Below the pieces are notes generated by a model, which saw only the letters and a list, made by a program, of their open reading frames with translations, was not told the origin of the DNA and ran no database searches. A DNA stretch of 64,000 bases from Xiphydria camelus (taxonomy: Eukaryota > Arthropoda > Insecta > Hymenoptera > Xiphydriidae), in contig OY783199.1 of assembly GCA_963678675.1 (NCBI GenBank), forward strand, positions 7,261,501 to 7,325,500, read 5' to 3'. The position numbers and the translations under genes are program-made. Positions 56,875-64,000 of the stretch are shown piece after piece (position 1 is the stretch's first letter; each line of letters starts with the position of its first letter).

Positions 56875-57007
56875 TACCGGCAAAGCTGATTTGGGCCGTG
56901 GAGGGCGAGGATGTCGAGCTGCCTTGCGACGTCACCCCGCCGACTCCGTCGGACAGCGTCAGCATGGTGCTCTGGTTTAAGGATACTGCGGGAATTCCGC
57001 TTTACAG
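56875..57007 (+). CDS. Second coding exon: start of the first Ig domain of a Sidestep-family receptor
   Basis: The exon encodes 44 residues plus split codons: PAKLIWAVEGEDVELPCD, then VTPPTPSDSVSMVLWFKD, then TAGIPLY. This is the start of an N-terminal V-type Ig domain: the B-strand cysteine is in LPCD and the C-strand tryptophan in VLWFKD. The combination VEGxxVELPCDxTPP with LWFKDxxGIPLYS is, from family knowledge, characteristic of Sidestep / Side-II to Side-VIII, transmembrane Ig proteins that bind Beat-family partners in motor-axon guidance and synaptic partner choice. Splice signals are excellent: CTAAC at 56845-56849 as branch point, a pyrimidine tract to 56870, CAG acceptor, and donor GTGAGA at 57008. 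The exon ends in AG, so the next codon is probably Ser (AGY), as expected for PLYS. The partner cysteine, remaining Ig/FN3 domains and membrane anchor must lie beyond the right edge. The particular paralogue cannot be decided. Confidence 0.87.
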
Positions 57008-57157
57008 GTGAGAAGACAGAGTTTCCTCCGAGATTTCTCGCCGGGGGGAGGGGAATAGGTATAACGCGGGGCTACGTGAGAGCGGTTTTCGGGGTGACAA
57101 ATAACCCCCCTCACCCATTGGAGAAATATTTATAAATAAGTAGGGGATGTCCATAGA

Positions 57158-57825
57158 TTTGTTCTTCTTGTCTACATTACTACTCTAGGTATCAAGGATT
57201 CTGTCGTTGGTGACTTCTTAGAATGCCAATATTAAACGTACCAGCCAATGAACAATTCTCATGATTTTTTATTAGTTGCAGTTGCATTTGCCCTGGCTAA
57301 TGACAGCATGAGAATCAATTATTCGCTAGCTAGTACATTGCAAAATGACATTTTAAAAAGTCACCAGTGATAGAATCTGAGACCTCGGGAGTGCACACAG
57401 TTTTCCACACATGGGGCTTAGTATATCTATACAACTATCACAGAAAGTGTAAGAAAGCTTAGAATTCCACGTCAATTCTTATACCTCTTCCTCCTCCTCT
57501 CTTTTTGAGAAGGTGTAAGATTTGGTGAGGAGTTTTATACGCTTTCGTCCCATTGGTAATAATTATAGATATGCTATATCATGGAAAATCTAGTATACGT
57601 ATCACGGAAAAACTGATACAATAAATTTTACTATATTTATAATGAAAGAGGTACATATAAGAGTTTTCGGATATTCCTACTACCTATGCTGGAAAATAAT
57701 TTTTCCTTAGAAACTAGTAAATTGTAATGTATCTAAACTATCACAATTTAATGTTTTCGGAAGAAAAATTACTGTACTGCATTGTAAAAACATTCTGATT
57801 GTTAGTGTAAACAAGAAGAACAAAC
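57158..57825. mobile_element. Possible inverted-repeat element in intron 2
   Basis: TTTGTTCTTCTTGTCTACA (57158) and TGTAAACAAGAAGAACAAA (57807) pair at 17 of 19. A second inner pair TGGTGACTTCTTAGAATG / AAAGTCACCAGTGATAG is weaker. AT-rich interior. Confidence 0.5.
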
Positions 57826-58289
57826 CTCATGTGTTTCGGGCCATTTCGAAAATTGGGTCATCGAAAAATAAATAATAACGTATTTCGAATTTTCAGTAAA
57901 CTTTCTTAGCCGAGGCATTTAATCACATGCCGCTTATTGCAAAATATAGCCCAGATAGAATAAATAGCTCAAGCAATTTTAATGTGCAACTTTATTTGGC
58001 AAATGCACATATTATTCCTAACATTATATAGAGATTCTATGATAGAAAAAACATGGATCATAATTTGCAAATAAAATAGGCCTGAGAAATGCTTAAAATA
58101 TTACTGCATATTATTTTGCATTCCACATTTGGAGATATATTAGACTAATTAATATATCCTAAGTTTTTCCTAATAAAAGCAGTCTAGGTACTTTCGAAAA
58201 ACTGCAAAAGTTGTCTAGAATGGAATGTATAACAAGTAACAATAAGAGGATAGTAATTTGTCATTGGTAGACAATTAAAAGTAGGGCAA

Positions 58290-58661
58290 CCATACCTAGT
58301 CAGACATTTCTGATTCACGGCATGCGTCATGTTAAAGCTGTTTTGAAGTTCTTTAATTTTTACGTTAAATTAACAGAAATCGTTCGTTACAAGTATAAAT
58401 TGCAAATAATACATCAAATTTATATCACGCCGTGATCAAAATATAACTAAGGTAACAAATTTACACGAAATTTGACTTACTGAATCACAGTGATGTGTAA
58501 AATTTATTTATTATTTTTGAAACATAATTTCATCATTCAATTACATAAACGCAGTGCCAAGGGAGGACTCATAAAATACACAGTTGCAGCATGCCGTGAT
58601 CTAGATTCCCATAAAGTTGCTGCAAAATTTACATCATACCTATGTCTGACTGGGTAGATAC
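58290..58661. mobile_element. MITE with ACCTAGTCAGACAT ends
   Basis: CATACCTAGTCAGACAT and ATGTCTGACTGGGTAG pair. Inner GATTCACGGCATGCG and GCAGCATGCCGTGATCTAG also pair. Neighbouring sequence (57950 CCCAGATAGA and 59018 TCTATCCGGG) may be a further, older layer. Confidence 0.6.
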
Positions 58662-59116
58662 CTAGATATCACTTGTATGATCGTCACGACGTTCACACAA
58701 ATTATTTACAATAATTGATTGTTCTAAAGTTTACATTTATTTTTACGACTGAGTTTCGAAAAATAATTGCTCCTCAAAAAATTGTTAAATTTACATCATA
58801 ATGTGATTCAAATCAATCGCTGTATTTATTCTACCAACATATTTACGAAAAATTTGGCATATGTTGAATACATATTTAGCATCTTATTTGTACTAATTTG
58901 AAGTCACTTAATGACACAAATATTTTGCTTAATGATGAGGCATAAAGCGAATAACCTTGATGCATTTGATGAGCTATACTACCTAAAGTTGCTGTACAAA
59001 TTACGTACATTTGTCTATCCGGGTAGTCACTTAATACTCTACCGCATAAGAAGAAAGAACGATACATAAGTGTGCGACCATTTCGTACTTCAAACTTTCA
59101 ATAGAAACCGATTTGC

Positions 59117-59553
59117 TATTGGGATCTTACCGATGGGCGTATGACCTCTGGTGGCAGAAAAAGTAACTATTATAAGGTAACAGTGCTTGGAGCAAACTGA
59201 CAGCTGCGCATCATTGTGCGTGCACTTAAAAATTATTTTTTGTTGGAGGAATGACGTCTCCCGTTGTCAAATCGCAAACAAAGTCAAAGAGTAGACTTGT
59301 TTGCTACGTCTCCGGTTGTGGAAGTCGTTTCGATAGGGATAATATCGCATTTCATTATTTTCCCAAACCTGGCGAACGTGTTGTTTATATCACAAATATT
59401 TTCGGTAATAAAGAAAAAATCGATAAAGAAAAAATCAAACAATGCTAATCATTTTCATACTCAAACAAGTTTTTCCCTATGCTGTCACACGTAAAATGTT
59501 ACCTTAAAGCCGCCACATTGATTTAGGCTCCGCCCATCGGTAAGATCCCAATA
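59117..59553 (+). mobile_element. Non-autonomous DNA transposon carrying a THAP zinc-finger ORF (P-element-like)
   Basis: Perfect terminal inverted repeats of 23 bp: TATTGGGATCTTACCGATGG and on at 59117-59139, complement at 59531-59553. A subterminal pair AAGGTAAC (about 59176) and GTTACCTT (about 59499) adds to it. I could not find an intact flanking target duplication. The only ORF inside encodes a THAP-type zinc finger. THAP domains are the DNA-binding part of P-element transposases (family knowledge), so this could be an internally deleted P-superfamily element. Confidence 0.8.
59251..59448 (+). pseudogene. Truncated THAP (C2CH) zinc-finger ORF inside the 437-bp element
   Basis: 65 codons from a true ATG. 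The THAP signature is visible: C18-x4-C23 (CYVSGC), then IAFHYFP at residues 32-38, where THAP domains have a conserved FH-x-FP. A third cysteine is residue 65, 42 residues after C23, which is within the family's spacing for the third zinc ligand. It is followed at once by TAA, and a CAT-TTT (His-Phe) pair follows out of frame, so the final C-x2-H-F of the domain is broken. The conserved Trp after the FP motif is not seen. No catalytic transposase domain follows. Read as a decayed DNA-binding domain of a transposase; a functional short protein is unlikely. Confidence 0.7.
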
Positions 59554-59559
59554 CCGTGT

Positions 59560-60330
59560 CGGAGTGCCTCGTGCGGTCAATCTAGCCCGACCGAACCTAC
59601 CCTAATAACCGAATCCTCCGCAAGCGAAAGACTCCGGACTCTCTCGTGGGATAGAAATAAATTCCGAGAGCCGAGAGAGGGAAACCCGGGCGGCATATCC
59701 GCAACGACACCCGCGGCGCACGTACACACGACATCACGGCACCTACTCGCGATCGATTGCGTCACGTTTAATCCGCGCGAGCACCCGATAACCGGACGGA
59801 CCGTTTTTCGAGCGCGAGATGCGCCCGAAACGATAACACGAGTATACATATAATATACGTCGGTATTATCGAATGGAAAAAGTTTGTATCGGTTATATTC
59901 CCGAGCGCCTCGCCAGTGTCACGTTTCGCGCGCCAAGCGAAGCGGCGGGTCGACCGGCGTGAAATATGGCCCGGCGGAATATTTTCCCTCTCGATTTGCC
60001 AGTCCACCTCCGGGGCCCTCTCCCACCGCTTTCGCAGCCACACATCGACCGTCGTCCTTCTCGCGCGCGCTTCTCCCGCCCGCCTCGGAACTTTCGCGAT
60101 GCGCGATTTTATCGCCGTTTCCCCGGCGCAGTGTACACCGCTCTTTAACGGATTGGTTAGCGGGGGAATAAGAGAGGCGTCGTAGAGTGTTGGGGGGTTA
60201 GTGCGCGGCGAGCCCCTGCCGTCCTCGTAAAGTGGACGTGCAGAGAGAGTTGCCATTCCTCCCATTCATTCGGCCGAAGAGAACTGCGCGTACATTTTAC
60301 GACGAGGTCGCGAGTCACGTTTCATGAAAT
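59560..60330. other. CpG-rich block in intron 2
   Basis: Dense CpG, with long open frames on both strands (for example minus-strand 59768-60265 and overlapping plus-strand frames 59884-60185). Opposing open frames in CpG-rich DNA with Arg/Ser/Pro composition are not evidence of coding. Could be an intronic promoter or enhancer, or an exon of another gene. Confidence 0.4.
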
Positions 60331-60342
60331 TTTTATTTGAAT

Positions 60343-60384
60343 GGAGGGAGGGAGGGAGGAGGAGGAGGAGGAGGAGGAGGAGGA
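60343..60384. repeat. (GGA)n / (GGGA)n microsatellite
   Basis: Four GGGA-type units followed by about nine GGA units. Confidence 0.93.
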
Positions 60385-60389
60385 TATTC

Positions 60390-61140
60390 GGGACGCTGTC
60401 AAATTCATTGGAAAAGATACGAGGGCTTACGCTTGGGTAGAGATCGGTCGTAACAGGGAGAAGAAGGAAATTTAATGTCCTTTCGAACGATTAGAAAGAA
60501 ACAATTAGGTACAAGCTAACCGGGGGAGGGCGCAACCCCTCGACGAGTTCGACGAGAGCACAGAAGCGAGAGCGTCTACTGGCCGGTCTTATTATCTTCA
60601 ATCATCGACTATACTGCACCGTAAAGTGGACCATCCTCTGCAATCGCGCGGCATTCTCAGCGGAGAATCTATCGCTTCGTCTTTTTGTTACAGTTTCCTT
60701 TGTTGCATCTTGCGCACGAATGCCGGCGAAAGACAAACGACGTTTGCCTTTTACCTCGGACGTGCTTTGCGCGTTGGATTCAATTATGATTTCGATTATG
60801 ATTTGAGAAACACTCTGCTGTGAAAATATTTTCACAAACGGTGGAATGCTATTTTTCTTAGCGAATTACGAACAAATTACGATTTCATTGCGGTTCTGTG
60901 TATGAATATTCTCGAGAAAGATAATTAACACGCGTCGCGACTGCCAGCCATATTTTTCAAAAATAGTCTACAGAGGCCGATGATAAATTATAATGTATTT
61001 TGACTTAGAAAATGCAATAATTTATGTGGATTTAATTCTCGGCAAAAAATTTTCGAAGAAATAAAACAAAATAATGTTAATGTGAAAACTGCAATATTTC
61101 GACTTTTATTCTGACCACAGGCATCAGTTTACAAAAAATT
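60390..61140. other. Intron 2 DNA, no gene seen
   Basis: GC-rich at first, AT-rich after 60830. Open frames near 60602-60835 overlap on both strands and are not called. Confidence 0.3.
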
Positions 61141-61169
61141 CCCGAAACATCATTATACTATAGTTCTTC

Positions 61170-61330
61170 TGACCCATGTTGGTCCCTTCCCATAGCAAAA
61201 TACAGTCAAATTTGAATCAATGGTCTGGGAGGCGTCCTTATTTGCGTTGGTCCCATGGGATTAACACGGCCGGTTTAGGTACATTACTTGTGTTAGTCCC
61301 ATGGGACCAACATGGTAGTCAACGTGTTAA
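61170..61330. mobile_element. Decayed TTAA/GTTGGTCCCATGGGA repeat
   Basis: GTTGGTCCCATGGGATTAAC at 61239, GTTAGTCCCATGGGACCAAC at 61293, and CATGTTGGTCCCTTCCC at 61177. The right end GTCAACGTGTTAA is the same as the end of piggyBac-like MITE A. Probably a related, decayed TTAA element. Confidence 0.5.
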
Positions 61331-61339
61331 AGCATTTTC

Positions 61340-61990
61340 GTTATTTGATACTTTATAGATAGATTCGATGATAATTTGGATTCTTTCAAACAATGCACTT
61401 TGATGCTTATGTTTATTAATTAAAAGAATGTAATAAGAACGTTTTTTCACTGTCAATTTAATGGCCCAGAACGATAATTATTCATATTCTATTATAATTC
61501 AGATGATTATATAGAAGAGTATTTTTGGAATATCGATCAACAACACAACCGACACGCAACGAAACACTATGCGGTCGACAAGACTAAAATAGATAGCGTG
61601 CTCTCCTCTCTTTAAAGGGAGAGAGAGATCTCTCATCTCTCTCTCGAGACTTGCATCTCTTCAAACTATATATGCGCCTCTGATTTCCAGGTCAACGTTT
61701 ACGCTATTAATTCAAGGGTTAAGGAAACTAGTTTGAGATAAATTTCAAAACGAAATCGATTACTAGACCGATCGATATCATCGACTCGTTTACGAACGAC
61801 ATATATTTAAGGGGTTTCTGTAATTTCTAGGGACTTTGAAAATTCGTAGCAGAAGCTTTTCGAGCGGAATTTGAGAATGATCTCGCTGTCGATAAAATAG
61901 TGAAACTCATTGGCACAGCAACAACTGAAGAGTATATCGTATCTGAATATTATAGTTATTCAAATCGGAGAGAAAATTGATTATCACACC
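61340..61990. other. Intron 2 DNA, no gene seen
   Basis: GAGAGAGATCTCTCATCTCTCTCTCGAG-type purine/pyrimidine tract at about 61619-61647 forms a short palindrome. Otherwise AT-rich with no exon. Confidence 0.3.
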
Positions 61991-61994
61991 TGTG

Positions 61995-62130
61995 AGTGAC
62001 ATGTTACATGGTGGCTACTCAACTGGAAAGCCGGAAAAACCGATAAATGTTATGGAGTTTGATCGGTCAAGGAAAAGTTAGGGCAATGTCAGGGAATTTA
62101 TCGGTGGTCACGGAATTTTGGATAAATCTA
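61995..62130. mobile_element. GGTGGCCAC / 'CAGGGAAA' repeat, copy 2 (fragment)
   Basis: ACATGGTGGCTACTCAACTG, GAAAGCCGGAAAAACCG, GTCAGGGAATTTATCGG and GTCACGGAATTTTGG. Confidence 0.55.
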
Positions 62131-62222
62131 GATGGTTTTAGGGTTTCTTCTCTTCAATTATTTTATGTTAAAGTAGAAATTTTGATTAAATTTATTATAT
62201 CGCATTAACGTAATCCTGGGCA

Positions 62223-62497
62223 CACGGAGAAAAAGTTCCATTTGAAGTTACGATGCTAGCATATTTTGGCCGGACCGTGCTGACAATATCAAGCATTCTA
62301 CATAACTTCTCTTAATAATTGCTCTGAACATATTTTTTCCCTAGATCCTAGCATCGTAAAATTGCATGGCAGCATCTAAAACAAAAATATGTCTGCATCA
62401 GTTATTCAGAGAAGTTATGTCGAATGTTTCATATTATCGGTATGGTCCAATCATAAGATGCTGGCATCGTAATTTCAAATGAAATGTTTTCTCCGTG
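62223..62497. mobile_element. MITE with CACGGAGAAAA ends, different interior
   Basis: CACGGAGAAAAAGTTCCATTTG at the left (quoted in part) pairs with AAATGAAATGTTTTCTCCGTG at the right. Inner arms TACGATGCTAGCAT and GATGCTGGCATCGTA, and ACATAACTTCTCT and AGAGAAGTTATGT, also pair. The ends are like the 13.7-kb family but the interior is unrelated, so it is a separate subfamily sharing a transposase. Confidence 0.8.
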
Positions 62498-62736
62498 CAG
62501 TAATATATATTAAAATTATAATCTATGTAAGTACAGCCACTTGTACATTCATATTGTTTTCATACTCGTATAATTAAATAAACGCTTGCGTGATGAGTGA
62601 TAACTGATATCAACATATTTCCGAATTATTCAGTATACATGCATAATAATTTTGGTATGTCAATTTTACCCCCCACCCGATTATTGTTACAGTATATGAA
62701 ATATTCCAATTAGGACAGACAAGTAAGCATTTTTTT

Positions 62737-63370
62737 GTATAAGGTAAAAGGGGAATACACATTGACACACCACTTTACTTACTGGTCTAAAATATATTGC
62801 AAACTGAAGTTATCAGATTTGATAATGTATGGATAAGCACGCCTGACTCTCTCTTTATATGATATAAGACGCATTTTATTTTACTACTTATCGTTTTTGA
62901 ACACTGATTGTTTTAAAAAATAAAGTCAGATATCAATCTTACCCCATATTCTGTTTAAGATTGACACATGTTAAAATTTTCGTCTATACTGCACGCAATC
63001 GGCTAAAAATCTCAATTTTTGTTCATTACATTCCAAAATTGACATCAGTAGGTGATTTTGTATAGAGATTAAATTATAATAGTCATTTTATTTATAAATT
63101 TTTGCCACTTTAAAAAGATCTAAAGTTTCTAAAAGTTTTCTTCGTCGAAAATAGGACATGCACGCTCACGTGAAAACTTAACGGCACTGAATCGGGTGAT
63201 TATTATGAAAGCGCTGATATTCACGCGCGGCGTCAGGTGGCGGTCTATATGCGGTATTTATTAAGGTAGACAAGAACAGTATTATTACGAGTTATTAGCA
63301 AAAAGTAATAAGATTCAGAAAATGTGTCAATGTTAACCCAGTGTCAATGTTACCCCGCGTTACCCTATAC
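62737..63370. mobile_element. Element with GTATAAGGTAAAAGGGG ends
   Basis: GTATAAGGTAAAAGGGGAAT then ACACATTGACA pairs with TGTCAATGTTACCCCGCGTT then ACCCTATAC. TIRs are about 30 bp, imperfect. TGTCAATGTTAxCCC is repeated twice at the right end. Ends resemble the 112-bp element at 19.29 kb. Confidence 0.7.
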
Positions 63371-63579
63371 ACTGAAAAAAGTATTTAGCTAATCCAGCTA
63401 TATTTCTGGCTGCCTCAGACACAACTAGAAAAATATTGCTAGCGTAGCAAGAATTCTTGCTATTGCGAGGAAAATTATCACTGCAATTACTATAATTTTC
63501 TAGTTGTGGCCAAATTTTTTTGAGTGTATGAACTATATTATTGCAGCATTTTAATTGTTTCTTCACATCTCGCAACTTA

Positions 63580-63668
63580 AGAAGTCAGGGAAAATTAGTG
63601 ACTTTTCAGTCACAGGGAAACTGGAAAAAGTCAAGGAATTTTGTGAGCGTAATTGAGTGACCACCCTG
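63580..63668. mobile_element. GGTGGCCAC / 'CAGGGAAA' repeat, copy 3 (fragment, one end)
   Basis: GTCAGGGAAAATTAGTGAC, AGTCACAGGGAAACTGG, GTCAAGGAATTTTGTGAG, ending TGACCACCCTG. Confidence 0.6.
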
Positions 63669-63670
63669 CT

Positions 63671-64000
63671 TCTACTCGCACGGAAGGTCTAAAACATAAC
63701 ATTGACTAAATGTCAAAGAAAAACTATCTACTACTGCACATAATGTTGATAAACGGCCCTTGATCAGGAGCGAAACAAAATTTGGGGAACGGAAACGAAA
63801 CTCTGCATTGGGGATAGTTACTTTCCTCCCTTGAGCACGGGAAAATTTACTACCGGAAAAATGCTCCACGGAACTAGAGCTCTTTGATCGCTGGTAAATC
63901 TTCGTCGATCTTGCTCGTTCCTCGGAGCGTTCGACAAAATGTTCCTTTTGACGCGGGAGCGTCCAATCTCTGCAATAACTTCGCTTGAAGCCGAAGTGCA
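63671..64000. other. Intron 2 DNA at the right edge, no gene seen
   Basis: Mixed sequence. CpG content rises after 63880. No Ig-like exon recognised. Confidence 0.3.

Larger units (their letters stand above)
57008..64000 (+). other. Start of intron 2, running off the right edge
   Basis: Begins with GTGAGA after the Ig exon. The expected next exon would start by completing a Ser codon and continue the first Ig domain (a DARG-like motif followed by the D to F strands). No frame to 64000 shows this, so the intron is at least 7.0 kb. It contains several MITEs, a THAP-bearing element and a CpG-rich block. Confidence 0.6.

Noticed and set aside
59768..60265. 165-codon minus-strand frame in the intron-2 CpG block
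   Set aside because: Three plus-strand frames are open over the same bases, and the composition is Arg/Ser/Pro-rich. No domain seen.
1..64000. tRNA, rRNA or other structured RNA genes
   Set aside because: I looked for tRNA B-box-like GGTTCGAAxCC sequences with a matching A box, and for rRNA-like blocks, and saw none. A covariance-model scan would be decisive.

Overview
The window is a piece of an arthropod nuclear chromosome, most likely an insect. There are no closely packed ORFs, no bacterial-style operons, and no rRNA or tRNA genes. AT-rich DNA alternates with sharply CpG-rich blocks, microsatellites are frequent, and short inverted-repeat transposons (MITEs) are dense. Hymenoptera is my best guess from the composition and the repeat load, but this is an inference and not a proven assignment.

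I can support one protein-coding gene, on the + strand. A first coding exon (7697-7817) encodes an initiator Met and a signal peptide. It ends in a good donor site. A second coding exon (56875-57007) has a branch-point-like CTAAC, a long polypyrimidine tract and a CAG acceptor. It encodes the start of a V-type immunoglobulin domain with the sequence style of the Sidestep (Side) family of axon-guidance / synaptic-partner receptors. The splice phases agree: exon 1 leaves 1 nt and exon 2 supplies 2. The gene would then have a 49-kb first intron and a second intron of at least 7 kb that runs off the right edge. A CpG-rich zone (about 5.77-7.70 kb) just upstream is the likely promoter and 5' UTR.

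Layout. 1-5.7 kb is upstream intergenic DNA with MITEs and a fold-back element. 5.77-7.82 kb is the promoter, 5' UTR and exon 1. 7.82-56.87 kb is intron 1, which holds most of the mobile elements plus several CpG-rich islands that may be enhancers, alternative first exons or other regulatory DNA. 56.875-57.007 kb is exon 2. 57.0-64.0 kb is intron 2, with more MITEs, a 437-bp element carrying a decayed THAP zinc-finger ORF, and a CpG-rich block at 59.6-60.3 kb.

The most unusual content is the transposon archaeology. Two different TTAA-bounded, piggyBac-like MITEs are fused at a shared TTAA and occur as the same fused unit at two unrelated sites. Several elements are nested in others. One family is built from many copies of the motif ATACGCCCTTTT in both orientations. 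Another MITE family carries a TGACGTCA (CRE/ATF-type) octamer in its arms. All element boundaries were read by eye and are approximate unless a target-site duplication is stated.
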